Position numbers and translations under genes: made by a program
Notes under the pieces: model-generated
Told to the model about the DNA's origin: nothing
Seen by the model: the letters and a program-made list of their open reading frames with translations, nothing else
The model's database searches: none
In this document: positions 7,962-16,355 of the stretch, piece by piece
Layout of the letters: every line of letters starts with the position of its first letter
Position numbering within the stretch: the stretch's first letter is position 1
Origin: Pirellulales bacterium
GTDB lineage: Bacteria > Planctomycetota > Planctomycetia > Pirellulales > JAICIG01
NCBI GenBank assembly: GCA_025927475.1
Contig: JAICLL010000061.1
Coordinates: 1-34,151 of the forward strand
Reading direction: 5' to 3'
Length of the DNA stretch: 34,151 nucleotides

Positions 7962-9254
7962 ATGACTTCGATGATGATAAAACTACGGCGGCAGTCGTCG
8001 CTTCTCTTATTTTTGCTCGGTGTGTGCAGCCTTGCGCCGCGCCTGGCGCGTGGTGAGAATTGGCCGCAATGGCGCGGGCCGAAAGGCGACGGCATCAGCC
8101 AAGAGACCGATCTGCCGGTGACGTGGAGCAAGACCGAAAAGGTCGCCTGGCGGTTGCCGCTGCCCGGCCCCGCCGGTTCGACGCCCGTGATTTGGAACGA
8201 CCGCATCTTTCTGACCTCGGCCGGTCCCGCGGGCGACTTGCTGTTGCTCGGCGTAGGAACCGACGGGCGCGAATTGTGGAAGGCCAAGGTCACCGGCGGC
8301 GATCGGGCGGTGCGCGGCGACGAAGGGAACTCGGCTTCTCCTTCGCCGGCTACCGACGGCGAACATGTTTGGGCGTTCTTCGCCAACGGCGTGTTGGCCT
8401 GCTACGATTTCAACGGCCACGAGGTGTGGAAACAGAACCTGCAAGACCGTTTCGGCAAATTCAACATCGCGTTTGGTCTCACCTCGACGCCGGTGCTCGA
8501 TGGCGACCGGCTGTATTTGCAGTTGCTGCACAGCGGCGCCTCGCAAGTGATCGCCCTGGACAAAACCACCGGCCAGCAAATCTGGAAGCACGACCGCAAA
8601 ACCGATGCGCGGGCCGAATGCGAACATTCCTACGCTTCGCCCACGCTCTATCGCGACGGTCAGCGAGAGTTTTTGCTGACGCACGGCTGCGACTATATCA
8701 TTGCCCACAGTCTGCAAGACGGCCACGAGCTGTGGCGCTGCGGCGGGTTGAATCCCAAGAACAGCTATAACGAGACGCTGCGGTTTGTGGCCTCGCCGGT
8801 GGCCGCACCGGGCTTGATTGTGGTTCCATCCGCTAAAGATGGGCCGGTGCTGGGCCTCAGCCCGGATGCAAAGGGCGATATCACTACTTCGAGTGAAGGG
8901 CACGTGTGGACGCGCTCTCGCAACACGCCCGACGTGCCCTCGCCGCTGGTCGTCGATGGCCTGGTTTATCTTTGCCGCGAGAACGGCGTGCTGATGTGTC
9001 TGGATGCGGAGACCGGCAAGCAATATTACCAAGAACGGGCGTTTTCCGACCGTTATCGCGCCTCGCCTGTGTATGGCGACGGCAAGATTTATCTCACCGC
9101 CCGCGGCGGCGTCGTCACGGTGGTTCAGGCCGGCAAGGATTTTGAGATTCTGTCGTCAAACGATATGCAGGAGCCAACGTCGTCGTCGCCCGCCATCGCC
9201 GGCGGCCGGATTTATCTACGCACCTTCGAGGCCCTGTATGCGATTGAGAAGTAA
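7962..9254 (+). CDS. PQQ-binding-like beta-propeller repeat protein, exported
   Basis: The 430-residue protein has a signal peptide (KLRRQSSLLLFLLGVCSLA) followed by ENWPQWRGPKGDGIS, the usual opening of planctomycete PQQ-like/BamB-like propellers. Repeats with the pattern G-x-x-W and LDxxTGxxxW recur, for example VIALDKTTGQQIWKH and MCLDAETGKQYY, together covering the seven- or eight-bladed beta-propeller. It probably acts in the periplasm as a binding or scaffold protein; whether it binds PQQ is unclear. I chose the ATG at 7962; TTG 7950 (inside the preceding gene) and ATG 7971 are alternatives. It follows the Tat-exported Gfo/Idh/MocA gene closely and may be co-transcribed with it. Confidence 0.87.
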   Translation: MTSMMIKLRRQSSLLLFLLGVCSLAPRLARGENWPQWRGPKGDGISQETDLPVTWSKTEKVAWRLPLPGPAGSTPVIWNDRIFLTSAGPAGDLLLLGVGTDGRELWKAKVTGGDRAVRGDEGNSASPSPATDGEHVWAFFANGVLACYDFNGHEVWKQNLQDRFGKFNIAFGLTSTPVLDGDRLYLQLLHSGASQVIALDKTTGQQIWKHDRKTDARAECEHSYASPTLYRDGQREFLLTHGCDYIIAHSLQDGHELWRCGGLNPKNSYNETLRFVASPVAAPGLIVVPSAKDGPVLGLSPDAKGDITTSSEGHVWTRSRNTPDVPSPLVVDGLVYLCRENGVLMCLDAETGKQYYQERAFSDRYRASPVYGDGKIYLTARGGVVTVVQAGKDFEILSSNDMQEPTSSSPAIAGGRIYLRTFEALYAIEK

Positions 9255-9318
9255 CGCGAATCTTGCCGCAGTGGTGGCCAGAGCTGAGGCTGGCCGGGCG
9301 CGGGCCGGCGGTTATAAA

Positions 9319-10593
9319 ATGGAATATTCGGCCAGGCGAAGCCCCGGTCGGAACACACCGGGGCATCGCTTAGGCTCTGCCCCAGCCACCGGATTTAGGT
9401 TGGTGCTCGCCTGCGCGTCGCTCTTGATTCTGCCTGCCTCGCCCGCCGCGGCCGGCGAACTCAAGTTCCGCACCGAGCAACTGCCCGAGCGGCTCGAAGT
9501 CGGTTATGCGGTGACGATCGCCGATATGAATTCCGACTCTAAGCCCGACATTGCGGTGGTCGATACCGAGCGCGTGATTTGGCTGGAAAACCCGAACTGG
9601 CAAGTCCACACGCTCATCCAAGGCCAGACCAAGCGCGACAACGTCTGCATCGCGCCCTACGATATCGACGGCGACGGCAAAGTCGAGTTTGCCCTGGGGG
9701 CTGATTGGCGGCCGATCGACACGCGCACGGGGGGCACCATCCAGTGGCTCAGCCGGCCCGAATCTGCCGATCAGCGCTGGCAGGTCCATGCCATCGGCGA
9801 AGAGCCGACGGTGCATCGCATGCGCTGGGCCGATCTTGACGGCGACGATCGCAAAGAGCTGATTGTGATGCCGATGATGGGCCGCGATTCGACCAAGCCT
9901 TTGTGGATGGAGCATCCGCTGCGCGTGCTGGCGTACCACATTTCCGACGATCCCAAATCGCCGTGGAAACCGCAGGTGCTCAACGAGGAGCTACACGTGG
10001 CCCACAACTTTTGGCCCACCGATCTCGATCGCGACGGCAAGATAGACCTGCTCGTGGCCAGCTTCGAAGGCGTGACGCTGTTGCAGCGCGGCGAGGGCAA
10101 TCGCTGGACGAGCAAACGCATCGGTTCGGGCAACCAAGATAATCCCGAAGCCCGCGGCGCCAGCGAAATCAAACACGGCAAGCTGGCCGGCGGAGGAGAT
10201 TATATTGCCACCATCGAACCCTGGCACGGATATCAAGTGGTGGTCTACACGCGGCCCAAGGATCCGGGCGCCACGCTCTGGGACCGCCAGGTCATCGACT
10301 CGGACCTCAAGTGGGGCCACGCAGTCTGGTGTGCGAACCTGGACGGCGACGAGGACGACGAGCTGATCATCGGCGTGCGAGACGACAAAGAAGCGGCCGG
10401 CCGCTGCGGGCTGCGCATCTATGATCCTCAGGACCGGCAAGGGGCGAAGTGGCGAAGGACCATCGTCGATCCGGGCGGCGTGAACATCGAAGATCTGACC
10501 GCCGCCGATTTCGACGGCGATGGGCACACCGATATCGTGGCGGTGGGCCGGCAATCGCACAACATCCGTATTTACTGGAACGAAACGGAGTAG
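9319..10593 (+). CDS. FG-GAP/VCBS repeat-containing exported protein
   Basis: The 424-residue protein contains at least five calcium-binding Asp-rich loops of FG-GAP repeats: DMNSDSKPDIAVVD, DIDGDGKVEFALGAD, DLDGDDRKELIVMP, DLDRDGKIDLLVAS and DFDGDGHTDIVAVG. These build an integrin-like beta-propeller exported to the periplasm or surface; partner unknown. A hydrophobic signal peptide ends at AAAG|ELKF. The N-terminal segment before it (about residues 9-27) is encoded by a dispersed repeat (9359-9392), so the true start may instead be a TTG or GTG near 9400. A 64-base gap follows the propeller gene, and aroH begins six bases after the stop. Confidence 0.85.
   Translation: MEYSARRSPGRNTPGHRLGSAPATGFRLVLACASLLILPASPAAAGELKFRTEQLPERLEVGYAVTIADMNSDSKPDIAVVDTERVIWLENPNWQVHTLIQGQTKRDNVCIAPYDIDGDGKVEFALGADWRPIDTRTGGTIQWLSRPESADQRWQVHAIGEEPTVHRMRWADLDGDDRKELIVMPMMGRDSTKPLWMEHPLRVLAYHISDDPKSPWKPQVLNEELHVAHNFWPTDLDRDGKIDLLVASFEGVTLLQRGEGNRWTSKRIGSGNQDNPEARGASEIKHGKLAGGGDYIATIEPWHGYQVVVYTRPKDPGATLWDRQVIDSDLKWGHAVWCANLDGDEDDELIIGVRDDKEAAGRCGLRIYDPQDRQGAKWRRTIVDPGGVNIEDLTAADFDGDGHTDIVAVGRQSHNIRIYWNETE
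9359..9392. repeat. Dispersed GC-rich repeat (GGGGCATCGC...CTCTGCCCCAGCC), copy 1
   Basis: GGGGCA at 9360-9365 can pair with TGCCCC at 9378-9383. A near-identical copy lies in reverse orientation at 13607-13636, differing at about two central positions, and the last 16 bases, CTGCCCCAGCCACCGG, are repeated exactly at 26682-26697. This copy lies inside the apparent N-terminus of the FG-GAP gene. Confidence 0.7.
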
Positions 10594-10599
10594 GGGATC

Positions 10600-11073
10600 A
10601 TGCCCGAAGCCGTTTTACGATGCCGAGGCGTGCGCGGCGCGACGACGGTCGAACACAATACGCGCGACGAAGTGCTGAAGGCGACCCGGCAGCTATTGGC
10701 GCTGATGATTCGCCAGAACGGCATCGAGCACGAAGACGTGGCCAGCGCAATTTTCACCACGACGGTGGACGTCGATGCCGAGTTTCCGGCGTTGGCGGCG
10801 CGGCAGTTGGGCTGGATCGACGTGCCGATGCTTTGCACGCACGAAATCAGCGTGCCTGGCTCGCTGCCGCGTTGCGTGCGGATATTGATTCACTGGAACA
10901 CGACCAAATCGCTCGACGAAATCGTGCCGGTTTACATTCGCGGGGCGACCGCCCTGCGGCCCGATTTATGCAAGCTGCCGCCGGTTGACTTTGACGAGCT
11001 CGAGTCGTGGATCGAGGCCGAGTTGGCCGCCCAAGATCGGGCCCGCGCGGCCCGCGCACGAGGCCCCTCGTAA
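10600..11073 (+). CDS. aroH: Chorismate mutase, AroH type
   Basis: AroH-type chorismate mutase converts chorismate to prephenate on the way to phenylalanine and tyrosine. The 157-residue protein matches the trimeric Bacillus-type enzyme: [13 protein letters not shown] near the N-terminus (active-site Arg), [37 protein letters not shown] with the active-site Cys and Glu, [10 protein letters not shown], and [13 protein letters not shown] with the Tyr. The family is usually about 120-130 residues; the extra C-terminal tail (about 130-157) is charged and Ala/Arg-rich. It starts six bases after the FG-GAP gene, which seems functionally unrelated. Its stop lies only two bases from the stop of the convergent minus-strand gene. 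Confidence 0.92.
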   Translation: MPEAVLRCRGVRGATTVEHNTRDEVLKATRQLLALMIRQNGIEHEDVASAIFTTTVDVDAEFPALAARQLGWIDVPMLCTHEISVPGSLPRCVRILIHWNTTKSLDEIVPVYIRGATALRPDLCKLPPVDFDELESWIEAELAAQDRARAARARGPS

Positions 11074-11075
11074 GC

Positions 11076-11828
11076 TTACTTCCGCGCCTGCGATGTATTC
11101 ACTTTGCGCTTGACCACCGACTTGGTCGAATGGCTGGCGGCTTTGGCGGGCTTCTTTTGCGATTTCGCGACTCGGCTCGGCTCTTTGCCCGACGTGCCAG
11201 CTTTGGCCGATTTGGCAACCTTGCTCGACTTGGCAACTTTGCCCGGCTCGGGGCGCTCAGCCAAGTGTGGGCCGTGACCGTGCAGCCGGGGTGGCGGCGC
11301 CGATACGCCGAGCAGCCTAGCCAGCCCCTCGGGGCCGGGCGGCGGCGCGAAATAAGGCAGGCCGCGCAGCTTGGGGCGATGGCTGGCCTTGGCCGAAGTC
11401 CAATACGGGTTGTAGCGAAACTTGCCGCCGAACAGCAGATTCTCGCCACCGAGCATCCGGCGGTACCAGTTGGCCCCCCAATAGTACCCCCGCGGATAAT
11501 AAGGGCAGCGCCTCACATAGGTGTGCGGCGGATAATAGAGAATGCGGTCGGGAATCGGCACGCGGAACGGCTGCGGCGTGGGCGTCCACGAAAGTCCCGC
11601 TGGATAGGGTGTATACGGCTTGCTGATACGATTGTTGGTGACGCCATATCCCGATGACATCTGGCCCGGCTCGGCCTGGCTGGCTGCGGCCTGCTCAGCC
11701 GCTGGCGTGGCGACCGCTTCGGCCTCTTCGATGGGCGGCGGACCAAAGAGCGGCTCCTCCTGACCGAGCACGACTTGTGTCTGGAAGACCCCATAGAGCA
11801 GAACCCAGGCGGGTAGATGCGATTTCAT
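11076..11828 (-). CDS. Secreted hypothetical protein with basic Lys/Ala-rich tail
   Basis: I do not recognise a family. The 250-residue product starts with a signal-peptide-like segment (PAWVLLYGVFQTQVVLGQ), then an acidic Ala/Glu/Gln-rich stretch. A middle part (about 65-165) is very rich in Tyr, Pro, Gly and Trp, for example YYPPHTYVRRCPYYPRGYYW. The tail (about 195-250) is low-complexity with repeated KVAKS/KAKA-like motifs, histone H1-like. The combination suggests a cell-envelope or surface protein, with the tail binding a polyanion. Its stop is two bases from the aroH stop on the other strand, so the transcripts collide. The upstream neighbour on the same strand is isolated from it by a terminator. 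Confidence 0.75.
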   Translation of the reverse strand: MKSHLPAWVLLYGVFQTQVVLGQEEPLFGPPPIEEAEAVATPAAEQAAASQAEPGQMSSGYGVTNNRISKPYTPYPAGLSWTPTPQPFRVPIPDRILYYPPHTYVRRCPYYPRGYYWGANWYRRMLGGENLLFGGKFRYNPYWTSAKASHRPKLRGLPYFAPPPGPEGLARLLGVSAPPPRLHGHGPHLAERPEPGKVAKSSKVAKSAKAGTSGKEPSRVAKSQKKPAKAASHSTKSVVKRKVNTSQARK

Positions 11829-12014
11829 GGCAATGACCTTCGGCCGCCAGTCGGTGATGGACGAGAACCCTCAAAACTGATCGGATCGCCCGATGCGGAA
11901 AATCGCGTCAATCTTCAGCGACCGATAAAGTCGGCGCAGTTTGCGCTGTTTTTCACGGGCATGTATGCTGATCTCGGCGCCGACCGGGAGTTCCGCAGAT
12001 GCGGCGCTGCGCGC

Positions 12015-12052
12015 AAAAAAAGCCGCGGGCAGGCGCTGGGCTTACCCGCGGC
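12015..12052 (-). terminator. Intrinsic terminator after the second Gfo/Idh/MocA gene
   Basis: Read on the minus strand, GCCGCGGG (12052-12045), a 15-base loop and CCCGCGGC (12029-12022) form a perfect 8-bp GC stem, followed at once by seven T (12021-12015). It lies about 57 bases past the stop codon at 12109 and is the clearest terminator in the window. Confidence 0.88.
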
Positions 12053-12108
12053 AAATCGCCTCTCGCTACTGCGAGACGGGACGATGGATCGAGGCTCGAA
12101 AGCCAGGC

Positions 12109-13431
12109 CTACACCGTGTAGCCATCACGATATTTGGGCCGGACGATGGCGGCCACCTCGGGGGCGTTGGTCGCTTCGAGCTTTTTGGCGTCCCACTCAA
12201 TCTTCTTGCCCGGACTGCCGGCCTCGGGCGCCGCCCACACGGCCAGATTGCCCAGCAAGATCGTCTCGGTCAGCCCGCCGGAGTAATCGGCGAAGTTCGA
12301 CATAGCCGGTTCGCCACCCTTGATCGCGCGCACCCATTCCTCGAAGTGACCGGGCGAATGAACCCATTCCACCTTCGGCTCGCTGATGCCGCCCAACAGC
12401 TCGAGCGGGTTTTCGGCGTAATCGCCCGGAGCGTAGAGTTTGCCCTTGTCGCCGATGACCAGCGCCCCGCTGCCGCTAGGGTCTTTACCATCGATGAGGT
12501 CCTTCGAGGGCTTCTTGCCGCCGTCGTACCAGGTCATGGTCAGCCCCGCCCGCGTGTCGGTCTTGGGAAACTCGAACTTGATGATCGACCACTTGGGATA
12601 GCTGTCATGGTTATGGCCCGAGGTTTCGGCCTGCACCGACGTTGGATCGCGCAGTGCCAACGCCATGTAGGGCATGTTCACCGTGTGGCAGGCCATGTCG
12701 CCCAACGCGCCGGTGCCAAAATCCCACCAGCCGCGCCACGCGAAGGGATGATAGCCGTTGGCAAAGGGGCGGTACGGCGCCGGGCCGAGCCATTCTTCCC
12801 AATGCACGTGGGCCGGCACCGCGGCGTCGGCAGGCCGCGGTCCGCCCTGCGGCCAGATGGGGCGGTTCGTCCAAATGTGTACTTCCTTCACGTTGCCCAG
12901 CACGCCCGAGCGAATGACCGCCGCCGACTTGCGCAGCTTGTCGCTGGCGGTGCCCTGATTGCCCATCTGCGTGGCCACTTTCTTTTCGCGGGCGATCTCG
13001 GCCAGCCGGCGGGCTTCCCAAATGGAATGCGTCAGCGGCTTCTGGCAGAAACAGGCCTTGCCCAGGTTCATGGCCATGGCCGCCACCACCGCGTGGCAAT
13101 GGTCGGGCGTGCTGACGGTCACCGCGTCGATGCTGCCGGCCATTTCATCGAACATCTTGCGGAAATCGTTATATTTTTTGGCCTTGCCGAACTTTTGCGA
13201 GGCGCCGTTGAGCGTGTTGTCGTCGACGTCGCAAATGGCCACCACGTCGCCGTGATTGCCGGCGTCGCTGGAATCGCTGGAGCCCTTGCCGCCCACGCCC
13301 ACGCAGGCAAAGCGAATGCGTTCGTTGGGCGATTTGCTCTCTTCGGCCCGCAACCCGGCGGCCACCCAGAAACCGGCGCCGGTGGCGGCCGTCGTTTGCA
13401 AAAACTTACGACGACTAGATTGACGAGACAT
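12109..13431 (-). CDS. Gfo/Idh/MocA family oxidoreductase, Tat-exported (paralogue 2)
   Basis: The 440-residue protein has a Tat signal SRRKFLQTTAATGAG near residues 6-20, the Rossmann motif CVGVGGKGSSD, DAVTVSTPDHCHAV, and QKP in place of EKP (CFCQKPLTHS, with the catalytic Lys kept). The C-terminal part has NRPIWPQGGPRP, WWDFGTGALGDMACHT (about 245-260) and GHFEEWVRAIKGGEPAMSNF, typical of the large exported planctomycete subgroup with a GFO_IDH_MocA_C2-like region. It probably oxidises or reduces a carbohydrate derivative in the periplasm. The start at 13431 is preceded by AGGAG nine bases away and puts the Tat motif in the right place. It appears monocistronic, with a terminator at 12015-12052. 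Confidence 0.92.
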   Translation of the reverse strand: MSRQSSRRKFLQTTAATGAGFWVAAGLRAEESKSPNERIRFACVGVGGKGSSDSSDAGNHGDVVAICDVDDNTLNGASQKFGKAKKYNDFRKMFDEMAGSIDAVTVSTPDHCHAVVAAMAMNLGKACFCQKPLTHSIWEARRLAEIAREKKVATQMGNQGTASDKLRKSAAVIRSGVLGNVKEVHIWTNRPIWPQGGPRPADAAVPAHVHWEEWLGPAPYRPFANGYHPFAWRGWWDFGTGALGDMACHTVNMPYMALALRDPTSVQAETSGHNHDSYPKWSIIKFEFPKTDTRAGLTMTWYDGGKKPSKDLIDGKDPSGSGALVIGDKGKLYAPGDYAENPLELLGGISEPKVEWVHSPGHFEEWVRAIKGGEPAMSNFADYSGGLTETILLGNLAVWAAPEAGSPGKKIEWDAKKLEATNAPEVAAIVRPKYRDGYTV

Positions 13432-13774
13432 GAGGTAATGCTCCTTGACAACGGATGAAGGAAGGTGGGTTCGGAAACGCTGGGTCTGGCGGGTCGTTCT
13501 AAGATAACGTAGCGGACGCCGCTCGACCACCACTTTTTGGGGAATTTGCGGGTTAGGGCGTTTGGGGGGCGGGCTGCTGGTTGGTGACTGGTGGTTGACG
13601 ACTGGCGGCTGGGGCAGAGCCTTGGCGATGCCCCGGCTGTTTCATGTGCGGAGTGCGTAGGTGACGAAAGCCCGGGTCGGGCGGGTAGCGCCTGCCCGGC
13701 GGCCGGCCACAATGGCCGGGGCCGTCGCAGCAACGGCCGCCAATCCCCAATTCCCAATCCCCAGTCCCCAGCCA
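13432..13774. other. 343-base gap filled with repeat sequence
   Basis: I find no gene. From left to right it holds the leader of the minus-strand oxidoreductase, a dispersed repeat copy at 13607-13636, a hairpin CCGGCCA (13703-13709) / TGGCCGG (13713-13719), and a C-run array at 13741-13770 (CAATCCCC, AATTCCC, AATCCCC, AGTCCCC) that could fold as a G-quadruplex on the minus strand just after the peptidase gene's stop. Confidence 0.6.
13607..13636. repeat. Dispersed GC-rich repeat, copy 2 (reverse orientation)
   Basis: Its reverse complement reads CCGGGGCATCGC, then CAAGGCTCTGCCCCAGCC, matching 9359-9388 except for about two central bases. GGGGCA and TGCCCC ends can pair. It is intergenic here, whereas copy 1 lies in the N-terminus of a gene. 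Confidence 0.7.
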
Positions 13775-14785
13775 CTACTGATACAACCTCACTTGCGGCT
13801 CGCCATCGCGGCCGATCCACCCCCGATATAGCCCCTCGGTGTTGAAGGCCGCCGAAAAGCTCCCCCTCGCGTCCAAAACGATGGCGCCGCCGCTACCGCC
13901 GGCTTTCTTTAGCGTTTGATTGATGACCTGTTCGGCGGCCGCCTCGACGGGCAAATGCTGGTATTTCATTAGCGCGTTGATTTCGTGCGCCACGCTGAAG
14001 CGAATAAAATACTCGCCATGCCCGGTGCAAGACACGGCGCAGCCCGCGTTGTCGGCATAGGTGCCGGCGCCGATAATCGGCGAGTCGCCGACGCGGCCGA
14101 ATCGCTTGCCGCTCATGCCGCCGGTCGACGTGCCGGCGGCCAGGTTGCCGTGGCGGTCGAGGGCCACCGCGCCCACCGTGCCCCACTCGTGCTTAGATTT
14201 CCGTGCTGGCTGCGACGAACTGCTCGACGATTTCGCCTTGCGCTGTTCTTCGAGTTGCTCCCAGCGGGCCTTCGTCCAGAAATAACTGGGATCGACGATT
14301 TCCAGCCCGGCGTCGGTGGCAAATACTTCAGCGCCGCGGCCGGCAAGCATCACGTGCTTTGATTTCTCCATCACCGCACGCGCCGCCGCGATCGGGTTTT
14401 TGACGATGGTTACACCGGCCACCGCGCCGGCACGTTTTTGCCGGCCTTCCATGATTGAGGCGTCCAGTTCATTGCGGCCTTCCCAGGTAAAAACCGCGCC
14501 CTTGCCGGCGTTGAACCGCGGCGAATCTTCCAGCACGCGGATGGCCGCCTCCACCGCGTCGAGGCTGGTGGCCGACTTCTCTTCGAGCGCTTTTCGCCCC
14601 ACCAGCAGGGCCTCTTCCAACGTCGAACGGATCTGCTGTTCCTCTTCTTTGCTCAACTCGCCCGGCGGCTGCCCGATGCCGCCGTGCAACCCCAGCACGA
14701 CATCGCTGGCATGCCAAGGCTTTTCTTCGGCGGCGGCGGTGGCGGAAAGCATGAGCAGTGCGAGTAAGATCCGAATTGTGTGCAT
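13775..14785 (-). CDS. Isoaspartyl peptidase/L-asparaginase (Ntn hydrolase), exported
   Basis: This family cleaves isoaspartyl dipeptides and asparagine after self-cleaving into two chains. The 336-residue protein has a signal peptide (MHTIRILLALLMLSATAAAE), LGLHGGIG near 32, SLDAVEAAIRVLEDSPRFNAGKGAVF, ELDASIMEG, and the autocleavage site at Gly202-Thr203 in HEWGTVGAVALD, followed by AAGTSTGGMSGKRFGRVGDSPIIGAGTYAD and CAVSCTGHGEYF. The stretch just before Thr203 is a low-complexity Ser/Lys linker. It acts in the periplasm, probably in peptide recycling. Its ATG lies four bases after the stop of the sialate O-acetylesterase gene, and its ribosome-binding site (AAGGAG) lies within the last codons of that gene, so the two are translationally coupled. 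Confidence 0.93.
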   Translation of the reverse strand: MHTIRILLALLMLSATAAAEEKPWHASDVVLGLHGGIGQPPGELSKEEEQQIRSTLEEALLVGRKALEEKSATSLDAVEAAIRVLEDSPRFNAGKGAVFTWEGRNELDASIMEGRQKRAGAVAGVTIVKNPIAAARAVMEKSKHVMLAGRGAEVFATDAGLEIVDPSYFWTKARWEQLEEQRKAKSSSSSSQPARKSKHEWGTVGAVALDRHGNLAAGTSTGGMSGKRFGRVGDSPIIGAGTYADNAGCAVSCTGHGEYFIRFSVAHEINALMKYQHLPVEAAAEQVINQTLKKAGGSGGAIVLDARGSFSAAFNTEGLYRGWIGRDGEPQVRLYQ

Positions 14786-14789
14786 CGGT

Positions 14790-16355
14790 TCACTCTCCTT
14801 CCGGCGGCGCCGACATCGCGTCGCTCCAGTCGTCGGTGCGGAAGGGCGAGGCGGGCAGCCCGGCCTGGTTGGTCAGGTTCGGCTCGGCAAGCTGGTGCCA
14901 GCCGAATCGAACCGCGACGGGCGCCTCGACCTCGGGACTTTCGACCAGCAGAGTCTCGCCGTCGATCGTGGCTTTGGCCCGCACAAACTTCTTGTCGGCT
15001 CCCGCAATTGAGAACCAGGTGAGCGGCTTGCCGTCGCGCGATGCCAACCCGCCCTCAGCATACTTGAACTTCAAGCGGACCTGCTTGCCTTCGACCGTCA
15101 GCGAGTCGAAGATCGGCCCGGAGTAAACCACGTCGGTTTGGCCATAGACTTTGGCCAATGCCCACCGCGCCAGCCGCCGGCCGACTTCCTGTTTGTTGCG
15201 TGGGTGAATATCGGCAGGGTTGCCAATGTCGGTGGTCACGGCCATGCCGGTGTTCGGCACACTCAGCGTGGCGGCTTGGGCCTCCCATAGCTCGGGCAGC
15301 GCCGTGGCATTGTGGTCGTAACGATACGGAGCGAGCTGCACAAAGAGGAACGGCAAGTTGCCCAGCCCCCAGACGTCGCGCCAGCCGTGGATCAGGGCCT
15401 TCATCAACTCGTGGTAGTGCATTGCTTGTCCGCGGTTGGCCTCGCCCTGGTACCACAGTACGCCTTGCATTGCGAACGGCGCCAACGGATGAATCATGCC
15501 ATTATAAAGCGAGGTGGGCGCGCCGTAGGCTTTGAACGGGTCGGCGGGCGGCGTGGGCGGGTCGCTGATCTCGCTTCCCGCGGCCAGCGCTTTTTCGGCC
15601 GCTTCAACCCAAGCTTTGAACTCCGGTACTTTGTTCTTCAGCGCGGTCTGATAGGCCGCGCGCAAGGTTTCGATTTGTTTTCGTTCGGCCGCCAACTCCG
15701 GAGCCTCGGCGAATCCTTCAGGCGGAATCCACGGCTCAATGCGCGTGCCGCCCCACGAGCTGGCGATCAATCCCACCGGCACGTCGAGCTTTTCGTGTAC
15801 CTCGCGTCCGAAGAAGTAGGCCACCGCCGAAAAGTTCCTCACCGTGTCGGGCGTGCAAACGGTCCAGCCTGCTTGCACGTCTTTGGCGGGAGTCGCCGAA
15901 GGGACTTTTGGAACCAGAAACAGCCGCAGCATCGGATGATCGGCGGCTTTGATCTCTTCCGCCGCATGGTCAGCCGCCGCAACGGGCCATTCCATATTCG
16001 ATTGCCCGGAGCCCAGCCACACTTCGCCCACCAAGATGTCGGTGAGCAGAATGGTGTTGGCGCCTTGAATGGTCATTTCGCGCGGCTGGCGACTGGCTTG
16101 CATGGCGGGCAGCTTGACCATCCAATTGCCGCCGGCGTCGGCTTTGGTGCTGGCCTTATCGTCGCCAAACGCGACCGTCACCTCCTCACCCGGCTCGGCC
16201 CAGCCCCAAATGGTCAACGGCGAACTGGCCTGCAAAACCATGTGGCTGCCAATGATAGCCGGCAGCCGAACGGCGGCGCGGGCCGATGGGCCACTGACGC
16301 CGGCAATGATGACCGCCGACAGCAAGAGCCGGCGTAGGAAGCGGAAGTTACTCAT
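14790..16355 (-). CDS. Sialate O-acetylesterase-like SGNH esterase, exported
   Basis: The 521-residue protein has a signal peptide (residues 1-27, ending ARA), then VRLPAIIGSHMVLQ, an N-terminal beta domain, and the SGNH nucleophile motif GSGQSNMEWP with Ser119. GVLWYQGEANRG (block III Asn region) and GNPADIHPRNKQEVGRRLARWAL with the catalytic Asp and His follow. The C-terminal ~110 residues form a beta domain. Such enzymes remove O-acetyl groups from sialic acid or other acetylated sugars in the periplasm; in planctomycetes the substrates are probably algal or bacterial polysaccharides. The start at 16355 gives a proper signal peptide; the frame stays open further upstream. First gene of the operon with the isoaspartyl peptidase. 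Confidence 0.92.
   Translation of the reverse strand: MSNFRFLRRLLLSAVIIAGVSGPSARAAVRLPAIIGSHMVLQASSPLTIWGWAEPGEEVTVAFGDDKASTKADAGGNWMVKLPAMQASRQPREMTIQGANTILLTDILVGEVWLGSGQSNMEWPVAAADHAAEEIKAADHPMLRLFLVPKVPSATPAKDVQAGWTVCTPDTVRNFSAVAYFFGREVHEKLDVPVGLIASSWGGTRIEPWIPPEGFAEAPELAAERKQIETLRAAYQTALKNKVPEFKAWVEAAEKALAAGSEISDPPTPPADPFKAYGAPTSLYNGMIHPLAPFAMQGVLWYQGEANRGQAMHYHELMKALIHGWRDVWGLGNLPFLFVQLAPYRYDHNATALPELWEAQAATLSVPNTGMAVTTDIGNPADIHPRNKQEVGRRLARWALAKVYGQTDVVYSGPIFDSLTVEGKQVRLKFKYAEGGLASRDGKPLTWFSIAGADKKFVRAKATIDGETLLVESPEVEAPVAVRFGWHQLAEPNLTNQAGLPASPFRTDDWSDAMSAPPEGE

Noticed and set aside
11941..13458. 505-residue plus-strand open frame opposite the second Gfo/Idh/MocA gene
   Set aside because: The minus frame has a Tat signal, Rossmann loop and QKP motif; the plus frame is an antisense artefact.
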